NCBI GenBank assembly: GCA_028288165.1
Contig: JAQBOG010000032.1
Location: forward strand, 32,754 to 96,753
DNA from: Sphingobacteriales bacterium
Lineage (GTDB): Bacteria > Bacteroidota > Bacteroidia > Sphingobacteriales > Sphingobacteriaceae
Length of the DNA: 64,000 bases
Direction: 5' to 3'
Position numbers and translations under genes: made by a program. Under the pieces are notes generated by a model that was given only the letters and a program-made list of their open reading frames with translations, made no database searches and was not told where the DNA came from. The stretch's first letter is position 1. Each line of letters opens with the position of its first letter. Of the stretch, positions 43,644-52,506 are shown piece by piece.

Positions 43644-44279
43644 ATGAAAAAGAAGCCTAACAAAAACACTGATATAATTGTCCATAACGATAGTCGAAGA
43701 GATTTTTTAAAGCAATCTACTCTCTTAACCGGCATTGCACTTACACCCGAAATTGCTGTAAAAGCAGCAGAAAACCAATGGGATGAAAAGTTAGCCGAAG
43801 CGATTGAAAAAATCCCTTTAAAGTTAGAAATCAATGGAATACAGAAGACACTTTCCATAGAGCCAAGAGTTACTTTACTGGATTTATTACGAGAGCAACT
43901 ACATCTTACCGGAACCAAAAAAGGATGTGATTACGGCCAGTGTGGTGCCTGTACGGTTCATGTTAATGGTACTCGAGTTTTATCATGTTTAACCTTAGCG
44001 GTGATGCATGATGGAGAGAAAATAACTACCATCGAAGGCTTAGCCAACGGCGACGAATTGCACCCCATGCAGGCAGCGTTCATGAAACATGATGGTTTTC
44101 AGTGTGGCTATTGCACTCCTGGTCAAATTATGTCTGCAGTTGCCTGTATCAGGGAAGGTCATGCAAATTCAGAAACAGAAATACGCGAATACATGAGTGG
44201 AAATATTTGTCGTTGCGGTGCTTATCCAAACATTGTGAATGCCATTACTGAAGTTAATAAAGGAGGGAAGAACATATGA
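43644..44279 (+). CDS. Aldehyde oxidoreductase [2Fe-2S] subunit (PaoA-like), Tat-exported
   Basis: The electron-transfer subunit of a molybdenum hydroxylase of the xanthine oxidase family. The N-terminus has a twin-arginine signal (SRRDFLKQSTLLTGIAL), so the folded complex should be exported to the periplasm. Plant-type [2Fe-2S] ligands are in GCDYGQCGACTVHVNG, and the second cluster in CGYCTPGQI and CRCGAYPNIV. Size (211 residues) and layout match E. coli PaoA. Its stop overlaps the next start by four bases. Confidence 0.9.
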   Translation: MKKKPNKNTDIIVHNDSRRDFLKQSTLLTGIALTPEIAVKAAENQWDEKLAEAIEKIPLKLEINGIQKTLSIEPRVTLLDLLREQLHLTGTKKGCDYGQCGACTVHVNGTRVLSCLTLAVMHDGEKITTIEGLANGDELHPMQAAFMKHDGFQCGYCTPGQIMSAVACIREGHANSETEIREYMSGNICRCGAYPNIVNAITEVNKGGKNI

Positions 44280-45259
44280 ACCAATTCCAATATAGCAGGG
44301 TAACGCATTCAAATGCAGCAGTAAGTGCTGTTTCGAAAGAAAAGGCAGCTATGTTTATCGCCGGAGGGACGAATCTTATTGATTTGATGAAACGCGGAAT
44401 TGTTAATCCGACCAGATTGGTTGACATTAACAGGGTGCCTTTAAATGAAATAAAAACGGAAGGTAATTCACTAATCATTGGGGCCTTGGCATTGAATGGC
44501 CCAGTGGCAGAAAGCAAGCTGGTTACAGAAAAATTTCCATTACTAGCGCAAGCACTTAATGCAGGTGCATCTGCGCAGATAAGAAACATGGCTACCATTG
44601 GCGGAAATATGCTGCAACGTACGCGGTGCCCTTACTTTTATGATACCACAATGCCTTGTAATAAAAGAGAACCCGGAACTGGTTGTGGTGCATTGGAAGG
44701 TTTTAATAGAATGCATGCAATTTTTGGCTTTAGTGATCAATGCATTGCCGTTCATCCGAGCGATATGAGTGTGGCATTAGCTGCTTTGGATGCTTCAGTA
44801 CTGGTAATTGGCCCAAAGGGCGAAAGAAGAATTCCTTTTACAGATTTTCACCGGCTTCCAGGAGATAAACCTCAAATCGATACCAATCTCCAAGCAGGCG
44901 AATTAATAACGTCTGTAACTATCCCTGATAATGGATTCAATAAAAACGTCCATTACCTCAAAGTCCGAGACAGAACTTCGTATGCCTTTGCGCTCGTATC
45001 TGTTGCTGCAGCGCTTCAAATTGAGAAAAATACCATTCGCGATGCACGTTTAGCGATGGGGGGCGTGGCTCATAAACCCTGGAGGCTTACCGAGGCAGAA
45101 AAATTTCTGATTGGTAAACCCGTATCAGAAGCAAGCTTTTCAGAAGCTGCTAAAATTGCGATGCAAGGGGCGAAGGCTTTCAAATATAACACCTATAAAC
45201 TCACACTTGCACCAAACTCCATTGTGCAGGCATTAAAGGTGGCGGCTAAGCTGGTTTAA
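44276..45259 (+). CDS. Aldehyde oxidoreductase FAD subunit with extra [4Fe-4S] site (PaoB-like)
   Basis: The 327-residue FAD subunit of the same molybdoenzyme. FAD-binding loops are AGGTNLIDLMK (about residues 27-37) and ATIGGNMLQ. Between them and the C-terminal domain an insert with cysteines (RTRCPYFYDTTMPCNKREP, then TGCGAL and DQCIAV) matches the additional [4Fe-4S] cluster loop described for E. coli PaoB, a feature missing from ordinary xanthine dehydrogenases. Translation is coupled with the upstream gene by an ATGA overlap. Confidence 0.9.
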   Translation: MNQFQYSRVTHSNAAVSAVSKEKAAMFIAGGTNLIDLMKRGIVNPTRLVDINRVPLNEIKTEGNSLIIGALALNGPVAESKLVTEKFPLLAQALNAGASAQIRNMATIGGNMLQRTRCPYFYDTTMPCNKREPGTGCGALEGFNRMHAIFGFSDQCIAVHPSDMSVALAALDASVLVIGPKGERRIPFTDFHRLPGDKPQIDTNLQAGELITSVTIPDNGFNKNVHYLKVRDRTSYAFALVSVAAALQIEKNTIRDARLAMGGVAHKPWRLTEAEKFLIGKPVSEASFSEAAKIAMQGAKAFKYNTYKLTLAPNSIVQALKVAAKLV

Positions 45260-45301
45260 TTTAACTCGTTTTGATTTAAATAATTATTAAGCGTACTTAT
45301 A

Positions 45302-47545
45302 ATGAATAAGTTATTTTTTGATAAAGTTATTGGTGATCCTCTTAACCGGGTTGATGGGCGGATGAAAGTAACCGGTGCAGCAAAGTATTCTGCCGAATAT
45401 CAGTTACCCAACCTGGTGCATGCAGTTGTAGTCCCAAGTACAATTACCAAAGGAAGAATAAAAAGTGTGGATAGTAAAGCAGCACTTCGCTCTCCGGGAG
45501 TTTTGGCAGTTATATCGCATGAAAATGCAATCAAAGTGCCTGGTAATGCAGATAACGAACATCCTACAGAACCACCAACAGGCGGACAGCCCCTTCGAGC
45601 TTTTTATAATAATAAAGTTTATTTCAACGGACAACCTATAGCGATTGTGATTGCCGATACGTTAGAACGGGCACAATACGCAGCAGGTTTAGTGAAATTT
45701 GAATATGATCAGGATAAGCATGTAACTGATTTTGAGTTAAATAAAGGCAAGGGAGTACTTCCTGAAAAAGCTAAAAAAGATCCAAAATCCTCATTAGCCG
45801 ATTATGACAGGGGAGTTGTAGATGCCTATAAAACAGCTGCGGTAACCGTTGAAGCCGAATATATTCATCCCACGGAAGTGCATAACCCCATGGAACTCCA
45901 GGCAATTACTGCTTATTGGGAAACGGATGATAAGCTGACGGTTTATGATAAAGTACAGGGCACCAAACCTACTCAACAAGCGTTTGCCAAGGAATGGAAT
46001 CTGCCTGTACAAAACGTGAAGGTCATTTCCGAGTTTGTTGGTGGTGCATTCGGAAACGGCTTGCATAACTGGCCCCATGAAACGGCAGCCATTATCGCTG
46101 CAAAAATGGTAAAACGCCCGGTTAAACTGATGCTTCGAAGGGAACACATGTTTTATATGGTAGGTTATCGGCCATACACCTGGCAACAGATTGGTATGGG
46201 CGCTTCCGCGGATGGAAAAATCACGGGTATTAGTCACATCGCCATTGGCCAAACTTCAACCTATGAAGAGTTTACCGAATCTACCGTTCAGCAAACCAAA
46301 ATGATGTATGCAAGCCCAAATGTAAGTACCCGTTATCGGATTTTGCCTTTAGACGTGAGCACCCCAATCTGGATGCGGGGTCCGGGGGAAGCGACCGGTG
46401 CTTTTGCGTTAGAATGTGCTATGGATGAGTTGGCATTTGCGTTAAATATGGATCCCATACAATTCCGCCTTGCTAACTACACGGATGAAGATCCTGAAAA
46501 GAAATTGCCATGGTCTACTAAATATTTAAAGGAATGTTTGGAAGTAGGAGCGGAGAAAATAGGCTGGAGCAAACGTTCGATGAAGCCGGGTGGCTTACGT
46601 GCGGGCGAGTGGCTGGTTGGTTACGGAATGGGAGTAGGAACTTTTGGAGCTCATCGGGGAGCAGCCGCTGTACGGGGAAGACTTTTGGCAAATGGTACCA
46701 TTATTTTTCAAAGCGCCGTAACAGATATCGGACCGGGGACAGGAACAGCGATGGTGCAAATAGCATCAGAACATATAGGCATTGCACCTGATAAAATTAC
46801 CTTTCAACTGGGTAATTCTGATTTTCCGCAAGCACCTAATCAAGGCGGATCTGCTACTGTTGCCACGGTGGGATCAGCAGTTGTAGCGACTTGTAATGCT
46901 ATTAAAGAGAAACTATTGACGATGGCTCCAACGGCCGAAAAAAGGTTTGCCAATGCAAAAATGGAGGAAATACTGTTTGATAATGGCCAAATGTCTTTAT
47001 TAAAATCACCATCAATAAAGGTTAGCTATACCAATATACTTAAGAAAAACAGCCTGACTGAAATTGATATTATTCAGGATGCTAAGCCCGATGATGAAAG
47101 TAATAAGTATTCAAAATATTCTTTTTCGGTTCATTTCGTACAAGTTCATGTACATCCGACAACCGGTCAGGTGAAGGTTAATAAAGTGGTTACTTGTGCG
47201 GATGCAGGAAAAATTGTCAATAAAAAAACGGCAGGAAACCAACTGATTGGTGGCGTAACAGGTGGTATCGGCATGGCTTTAATGGAGGATGCGATAATTG
47301 ATCATCGCTTCGGCAGATACATAACCAAGGATTTTGCGGATTATCATGTCCCGGTTCACGCGGATGTACCACAGATAGAAGTATATTTTGTAGATAAACC
47401 GGATTACATCGTTGACCCTATGGGAACAAAAGGATTGGGGGAGATTGCCATTATTGGCGTTGCTCCAGCTGTGGCTAATGCGGTATTCAATGCAACCGGT
47501 AAGCGAATCCGGCAACTGCCAATTACACCTGATAAACTTATATGA
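45302..47545 (+). CDS. Aldehyde oxidoreductase molybdenum-binding subunit (PaoC-like)
   Basis: The catalytic subunit of the complex, 747 residues, holding the molybdopterin (in the E. coli relative a cytosine dinucleotide form) and oxidising aldehydes to acids. Landmarks are the N-terminal GDPLNRVDGRMKVTGAAKYS, EFVGGAFGNGLHNWPHE, MRGPGEATGAFALECAMDEL, and near the C-terminus GTKGLGEIAIIGVAPAVANA with the catalytic glutamate. It completes a PaoABC-type enzyme. No XdhC/PaoD-like maturation chaperone or molybdenum cofactor gene is nearby, so maturation proteins must be encoded elsewhere. Confidence 0.92.
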   Translation: MNKLFFDKVIGDPLNRVDGRMKVTGAAKYSAEYQLPNLVHAVVVPSTITKGRIKSVDSKAALRSPGVLAVISHENAIKVPGNADNEHPTEPPTGGQPLRAFYNNKVYFNGQPIAIVIADTLERAQYAAGLVKFEYDQDKHVTDFELNKGKGVLPEKAKKDPKSSLADYDRGVVDAYKTAAVTVEAEYIHPTEVHNPMELQAITAYWETDDKLTVYDKVQGTKPTQQAFAKEWNLPVQNVKVISEFVGGAFGNGLHNWPHETAAIIAAKMVKRPVKLMLRREHMFYMVGYRPYTWQQIGMGASADGKITGISHIAIGQTSTYEEFTESTVQQTKMMYASPNVSTRYRILPLDVSTPIWMRGPGEATGAFALECAMDELAFALNMDPIQFRLANYTDEDPEKKLPWSTKYLKECLEVGAEKIGWSKRSMKPGGLRAGEWLVGYGMGVGTFGAHRGAAAVRGRLLANGTIIFQSAVTDIGPGTGTAMVQIASEHIGIAPDKITFQLGNSDFPQAPNQGGSATVATVGSAVVATCNAIKEKLLTMAPTAEKRFANAKMEEILFDNGQMSLLKSPSIKVSYTNILKKNSLTEIDIIQDAKPDDESNKYSKYSFSVHFVQVHVHPTTGQVKVNKVVTCADAGKIVNKKTAGNQLIGGVTGGIGMALMEDAIIDHRFGRYITKDFADYHVPVHADVPQIEVYFVDKPDYIVDPMGTKGLGEIAIIGVAPAVANAVFNATGKRIRQLPITPDKLI

Positions 47546-47760
47546 TTTTAGGGATGGTTAAATATGATTTAGTCTTTTTTATTTGGGTGAGTACTTGAGA
47601 CGGTATTAAATTCCATTTCGGAATGTTAAAAATTATGTATTTTACAATACTTCATTTTTAACAAATACTGACTGCCTTAATACAATAGTTTCACTTCTTT
47701 AATCAGTTAATTCTGCGCTTTTATTTACTGCTGGGTTTTTTATTTGTTGGCTATTTTTTG
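47546..47760. other. Gene-free stretch after the molybdoenzyme operon
   Basis: AT-rich DNA with no supported gene. It leads into the hydrolase remnant and may be part of the same decayed gene. Confidence 0.3.
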
Positions 47761-47977
47761 AAGGAGGGCTTAAATTTCAAAATTCCAGTGTACTTTGTTC
47801 AAGGAGGTAGATATATTAACGGCTAAAGAGATTACCAAAGAATACTTCGATAAGTTAAAAGCACCTAAGAAGGAATTTTTTCTAGTGCCCGGGGCTGCCC
47901 ACGGCCATAATCAATCTATTGTTGATACACTATACAAAATTGTTAAAGATTATATATTGCCATCAATTAAAGAGTAA
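47761..47977 (+). pseudogene. Remnant of an alpha/beta hydrolase (S33-like) C-terminus
   Basis: One frame reads KIPVYFVQGGRYI and stops; the adjacent frame takes up DILTAKEITKEYFDKLKAPK, then KEFFLVPGAAHGHNQS with the expected catalytic histidine. Together they match the C-terminal third of proline iminopeptidase-like hydrolases. The N-terminal two thirds and the nucleophile are missing. Confidence 0.6.
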
Positions 47978-48211
47978 TTAGTAGTTAAGCTTGAACCATT
48001 GTGACAAGGGTAGAATTTTAAAATTTTTCTTTCGAAGGCAAAGGTGCTTAAGCGCTAGCCTTAGTTTAATTTTAGATGTTTTTAAAGAATTGTTTTGGAC
48101 GTTTGAACTGAACGCCCTGGTAGTATCAAGCATTAGTATCAAGTCTTGCTTATTACCTTATGTTACCTCATGCCTCGTACTTCATATCTAAACCTCAAAT
48201 CTAACAACCAA
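47978..48211. repeat. Gene-free stretch with a short TCTCA/CCTCA-type repeat
   Basis: No gene is seen. From about 48160 to 48210 the words CCTCATGCCTCGTACTTCAT and CTAAACCTCAAATCTAAC belong to the ATATCTCA-type degenerate repeat that also lies at 3.6, 29.8 and 49.0 kb. Confidence 0.45.
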
Positions 48212-48919
48212 ATGAAAATCGCTCTATTTTCTGATATCCATGCAAATTTGCCTGCTTTTGAAGCATTTTTAGTGAGTTTGGATGCACAAAAACCAGACGT
48301 CGTTTATTGCTTAGGAGATTTGGTTGGATACAACTTATGGCCAAATGAAATTATTGTTGAGATTAAAAAACAAGGTATCACTACCATTGCTGGAAATCAT
48401 GATGTCGAAATAGTTTCCGCAGATTTGGGTGGGAAAAATTACGCCTATCACTTAATCGACGAATCCGGGCTGGAATATTTGCAATCATTGCCGGCTCATA
48501 TCCGCTTGGAATATCAGCTGAACGATGCGCCATTTACGATTTTACTGTTCATGGCAGTCCGAGAAGCAACGTAGAATATGTGCTGCAAGAAAATGCCGGA
48601 AGACTTTGTGCTTGGTTTACTAAACGAAGCAAATGCCGATGTTTTATTTTGTGCGCATTCTCATAAACCTTATCACCGAATTATTAAAACAGAAACTGGA
48701 TTGAAGCAAATAATTAATACAGGTTCTGTTGGTAAACCGAAAGATGGCGATGTAAGAGGTGGCTATGTATTGCTAACAATTAATAAGCAAACTACTGTAA
48801 ATGAGCCATTAAAAATAGAATTTATTCGATTTGACTACGATATAGAAAAAGCGGCGAAGGCTATTGAAGCGAGTTTATTGCCGGATGAATTTGCAGATAG
48901 GTTGCGGAAGGCTTATTAA
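48212..48919 (+). pseudogene. Metallophosphoesterase broken by two frameshifts
   Basis: The first part (ATG 48212) reads MKIALFSDIHANLPAFEAFL with GDLVGYN and GNHD, the metal-binding motifs of YfcE/MJ0936-like phosphoesterases. The frame is lost near 48543: a second frame carries TVHGSPRSNVEYVLQE, and near 48595 a third carries EDFVLGLLNEANADVLFCAH, then SHKPYHRI and NTGSVGKPKDGD to the stop. All motifs are present across the three frames, so the inactivation is recent, or two sequencing errors lie close together. An intact product would be about 235 residues. Confidence 0.75.
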
Positions 48920-48934
48920 ATATTCATAACATTA

Positions 48935-49035
48935 TCAAGTATTGAGTCTTAAGTGTTGAGTTCTAAGTCTTATTCGGATACTTGGAGCATAACTTATTAC
49001 CTTTATAAAAATCTCAAATCTCACATCCCCAATTT
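48935..49035. repeat. Short degenerate repeat of the ATCTCA/GAGTCT type
   Basis: TATTGAGTCTTAAGTGTTGA and AATCTCAAATCTCACATC words precede the Nudix gene, matching in style the spacers at 3.6 and 48.2 kb. Confidence 0.45.
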
Positions 49036-49038
49036 CCT

Positions 49039-49617
49039 ATGATAGATAACATAAAGATTTTAAAGTCTGAGATTCTTTCTGACAACTGGTATTTCCTTCG
49101 GAAGATCACGTACGAGTATCAAAAAAAAGATGGAACTGTGCATACCCAAAGTCGTGAAGCGTATGATCGTGGAAACGGTGCAACCATTTTGCTTTACAAT
49201 ATGGCACAGAAAACCGTCATTCTTACCTGCCAATTCCGACTTCCTACTTATTTAAACGGCAACGAATCTGGTTTGCTGATTGAAGCGTGTGCGGGTTTGC
49301 TTGATAAGGACAATGCCGAGGAATGCATTAAACGTGAAACTCAGGAAGAAACTGGCTATACTATTACCGAGGTTAGGAAGATATTCGAAGCGTATATGTC
49401 GCCGGGTTCAGTAACCGAAATTCTCTATTTTTTCATTGCTGAATATTCCAAAGAAATGAAGCTATCTGATGGCGGAGGATTAGAACACGAAGAGGAAAAT
49501 ATAGAAGTGTTAGAAATTAACATAGATGAAGCAATGGAGATGATTGAAACTGGCGAGATAAAGGACGGGAAGACAATTATGTTATTGCAATATGTGAAGT
49601 TGAAGGGGGTGATGTGA
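49039..49617 (+). CDS. nudK: GDP-mannose pyrophosphatase-like Nudix hydrolase
   Basis: A 192-residue Nudix hydrolase of the NudK type, which splits GDP-mannose to GMP and mannose-1-phosphate. The Nudix box is complete in [20 protein letters not shown] followed by TGY, and the N-terminal swapped-dimer part ([16 protein letters not shown]) and [15 protein letters not shown] are those of NudK. The later [10 protein letters not shown] supports the same branch. It is an isolated gene preceded by a repeat. Confidence 0.85.
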   Translation: MIDNIKILKSEILSDNWYFLRKITYEYQKKDGTVHTQSREAYDRGNGATILLYNMAQKTVILTCQFRLPTYLNGNESGLLIEACAGLLDKDNAEECIKRETQEETGYTITEVRKIFEAYMSPGSVTEILYFFIAEYSKEMKLSDGGGLEHEEENIEVLEINIDEAMEMIETGEIKDGKTIMLLQYVKLKGVM

Positions 49618-49874
49618 GAGGGGAAGTAATAAAGTTTATTTTGGTGTAAATGTTAGTTAATCAATAGGTTGCAATTAATTTTATCGGTAAATACGTATTG
49701 TTTTTATTTAAATATATTCTTACATTTTTGACAAATTAATTAGCTCAATATTCCAACCACAATAATGGTTTGCTCCGTTTGGAAGAGATAAATACCAGAT
49801 CTAACTCCAATCTTTAAGCCAGTTCCGCAAGAGTAGTAGATTAACCTACATACATTTTTACAAAACCTGTAATA

Positions 49875-50534
49875 ATGGAAACTACCGAACTATCCAGGCT
49901 AGAAGAGGAAGCGGCTTTTAGTAAAAAAGAACTTGTAACATGGCAAAATAAAATGCTGCCATTGATGCAAAAAATGATCATTGGCCTAACAATTTTCTTT
50001 TTTGTAGCAAGTTTGTGCCAACTGATTTATCTGCACTCATCCATCCTGGCGTCACCTAAAATAGATATCAATCCTGTACTAACAAGTCTTCGTAAAAGCA
50101 ACCCCACCACTTTTATTGATCAAAAGGAAACAGCCAGGTTAGAGGCTTTGATTTTGTTAGAGAGTAACGCACTTGAACGAAGACATCACCAAGCTAATAT
50201 TTTATTGATGGCAAGTATTTGGATAAGATACCAGGGATTTGTGACCGGGATGATCCTTGCATTTATAGGAGCCATATTCATTTTGGGAAAAATGCAAGAA
50301 AGTCAATCCATACTAGGAGCCAAAGTCACGTCGGCAGACTTCACGATAAAGAGCTCTTCTCCGGGAATTATCTTGGTGGGTTTAGGAACCTGTTTGATGA
50401 TTTTGACAATTGTTATTCAACATAATTTCAAGGTGACCGATGCTACAATTTACTTAGACAGGGAAGGCGTTGTGGAAGCAACGCCAGAAGTACCAAAGTT
50501 TATTTTTCCAGGAGATTCAACAACAAATAAATAA
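49875..50534 (+). CDS. Hypothetical membrane protein, 219 residues
   Basis: No family is recognised. Three hydrophobic segments are visible at about residues 36-58 (MIIGLTIFFFVASLCQLIYL), 116-136 (GFVTGMILAFIGAIFIL) and 157-178 (PGIILVGLGTCLMILTIVIQ), with a polar loop between the first two. The C-terminal tail (DREGVVEATPEVPKFIFPGD) should be extracytoplasmic or cytoplasmic depending on orientation. It is followed after 14 bases by another unknown gene with a strong ribosome binding site; the two probably form an operon. Confidence 0.65.
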   Translation: METTELSRLEEEAAFSKKELVTWQNKMLPLMQKMIIGLTIFFFVASLCQLIYLHSSILASPKIDINPVLTSLRKSNPTTFIDQKETARLEALILLESNALERRHHQANILLMASIWIRYQGFVTGMILAFIGAIFILGKMQESQSILGAKVTSADFTIKSSSPGIILVGLGTCLMILTIVIQHNFKVTDATIYLDREGVVEATPEVPKFIFPGDSTTNK

Positions 50535-50548
50535 ACAAGGAGGTTATT

Positions 50549-51235
50549 ATGGAACCGAAAAAAAAATACACAGCAGTTGGTATTTATGTAAGGCCTATTA
50601 CAGTGATTACAATGTTGTTTTTAAACATTCCGTTATCCTTCGGACAAGTTAGATTGCTTTCTGATAACGATTTATACAATGCAGGTCTGAGATATTATAA
50701 TGATAGAAATTACAGGCAAGCAGAGGTATATTTATTCGCATTGGTTCAAAAAAGTCCGGATATCTATCGATCAAATACAGAATTCAAAAATCAAATAGAT
50801 AGAATTTTAAAAGTGACGAAAAACCCTCCAAAGCCTGGTTCTAATCAAGCCACTGCAGAGACTTCGGCTCAGATGGATGAAGGCCCCTCACTCGGTACAC
50901 CGTTAAATAACGTTTTTAAGAATACCGGAACTGTTACTGCTGCCAGTAATTTTGTTTCTGGTACTTATAGAGATCAAATTGGTTATACCTATTACATAAA
51001 TAAAATTGGCAATAAAGTGTGGTGGGTAAGTGCTGATGCTCAAAGCCGTTGGGGATATACCTTTTCAGGGAAGATTTCTGGAAGCATGATCGAAGGTGAA
51101 TGGGCAGCTTTCCCTGTTATACCATCTTCACAAACGGGTACAATTAAATTAAGGGTGCAAAACTCAACCACTCTATTGGTGCAAGAGGTGAGGGGAAATA
51201 TAACCTATGGCAGTATTCTCCGTTTAAAAAATTAG
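50549..51235 (+). CDS. Hypothetical secreted protein with TPR-like start
   Basis: A 228-residue protein. Residues 1-33 form a long signal peptide ending SFGQ. Next, LYNAGLRYYNDRNYRQAEVY resembles a tetratricopeptide helix pair. After a Pro/Ser-rich linker, the last 100 residues (FVSGTYRDQIGYTYYINKIG, KVWWVSADAQSRWGYTFSGK) look like a small beta-rich domain with repeated aromatic residues. AAGGAGG seven bases ahead of the ATG is an unusually good Shine-Dalgarno for this genome and fixes the start. Function is unknown; pairing with the upstream membrane protein suggests an envelope role. Confidence 0.65.
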   Translation: MEPKKKYTAVGIYVRPITVITMLFLNIPLSFGQVRLLSDNDLYNAGLRYYNDRNYRQAEVYLFALVQKSPDIYRSNTEFKNQIDRILKVTKNPPKPGSNQATAETSAQMDEGPSLGTPLNNVFKNTGTVTAASNFVSGTYRDQIGYTYYINKIGNKVWWVSADAQSRWGYTFSGKISGSMIEGEWAAFPVIPSSQTGTIKLRVQNSTTLLVQEVRGNITYGSILRLKN

Positions 51236-51296
51236 GTTTTGTGCAATTTTAAATGATGCATGCAAATTTATCAAAGTAAGTAAGGGGCGCTATTAT

Positions 51297-51572
51297 TTAA
51301 AAAACAGCACTATTATGGAGATACTGTTTTAAAGTTGTCTCAATTTTATTGCAGCTTACCAGAAACGGTTTATCTTCAATGCTGATAAGGAAGTTCTGAC
51401 CTTCCACTGCATACATACCTGATACTTTCCCTAGTGGGGATGAAATAATGAAGCCACCAGATTCGGTGTTGCCATTGAATGCACCACCGTTATTTGTTAT
51501 TGCGGTTTGTGCTTTGGAGATAAGAGATTCTGCAGATCCAGAAAATTCAATTGAAAAATTACATTTAGCCAT
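51297..51572 (-). CDS. Hypothetical protein, 91 residues
   Basis: A compact soluble protein, MAKCNFSIEFSGSAESLISK at the start, with alternating strands (GGFIISSPLGKVSGMYAVEG, FLISIEDKPFLVSC) and a C-terminal helix. The pattern suggests an alpha/beta fold similar to small SRPBCC-like or lipid-binding domains, but no family is assigned. It runs against the preceding operon and stands alone. Confidence 0.6.
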   Translation of the reverse strand: MAKCNFSIEFSGSAESLISKAQTAITNNGGAFNGNTESGGFIISSPLGKVSGMYAVEGQNFLISIEDKPFLVSCNKIETTLKQYLHNSAVF

Positions 51573-51961
51573 ATTGGAATTTTATGAATGTCTAACAGTA
51601 TTATTGATAGGATGGTTTTGGATAATTTATAAAAAGGGGTAGCTGTCTGTAAATCACGGAATTGCTTGTATGTTTACGAGATTGACCGAATTTTATTTTA
51701 TGTGAGTACTGAGCATATAAGCAAGGAAAGTATATGAGATAATTAAATATTTGGAATAAGATGTAGGTCGCATGACATACGGTGAAAAACTGCGATTCCA
51801 CTACATGAGCTGGATGGAGGCCTACCTAATACCTTGTAAGCCTTAAGAATTCTACCGGGCGATAAAGAAGCCGTCATATTTAATTGTATTTTTAAACTAA
51901 AACGAGTTTTAGATGAACTCCTTTTAGCGACCATGTTAAACTGACACTTTAAATTATTGGT
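51573..51961. other. Gene-free stretch
   Basis: No convincing gene, repeat or terminator was found in these 389 bases; short frames on both strands have no recognisable content. Confidence 0.4.
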
Positions 51962-52506
51962 ATGATTATGAAAACAACTATCGCTATTGTAATTCTAGCC
52001 TTCTCGACCCTGACTGTTTGCAGTCAAACTTTGAAAAACACTTCCTATACAAATCAATCGGGCGAGAAAGTTTTACGCCTCGAAATGCTTTTGCCTGTTG
52101 AGGTGACAACCGCATGGAAACTTTTTACAAGTGACGACCAATTGATGAAATGGGCTGCTCGGTAGCACATATTGAATTGAAATCAGGTGGACATATTATC
52201 ACAAATTATGACCCTGCAAAGAAATTATCCGACAGTTCATCTATTAAATTGCCCATTACAAGTTTTATTGACAATGAACTACTCGTTCTGAAGGTTGTTC
52301 TTAATGACCATTTTGTTAAAAGCGTAAGGGATAGTGATGAATATCTGCAGGAAATAATTCAATTTAAAAAGGTTGACCAAAGCCACACAAAAATCATCTC
52401 ATCAATGATTGGTTGGGGAAGTGGCAGTGATTGGGACAATACTTATAATTTTTTTGTGAAGGGTAACGAGTATACTTATAAAGCATTATTGAAAAAATAC
52501 AAATAA
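51962..52506 (+). pseudogene. Secreted SRPBCC/AHSA1-like protein with a single frameshift
   Basis: The first frame begins with a signal peptide (TTIAIVILAFSTLTVCSQ) and reads VTTAWKLFTSDDQLMKWAA, the usual start of an SRPBCC domain. At about 52157 the frame breaks; one missing base would join it to VAHIELKSGGHIITNYDPAK in the second frame, which continues normally to a stop at 52506 (GWGSGSDWDNTYNFFVKGNE). A whole product would be about 180 residues. It is probably a fresh pseudogene or a sequencing error. Confidence 0.7.

Noticed and set aside
46534..46791. 85-codon plus-strand frame inside the molybdenum subunit gene
   Set aside because: It overlaps conserved coding sequence in another frame and has no recognisable content.
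47795..47977. Independent 60-residue small protein
   Set aside because: It matches only the C-terminal third of an alpha/beta hydrolase, and the preceding part lies in another frame.
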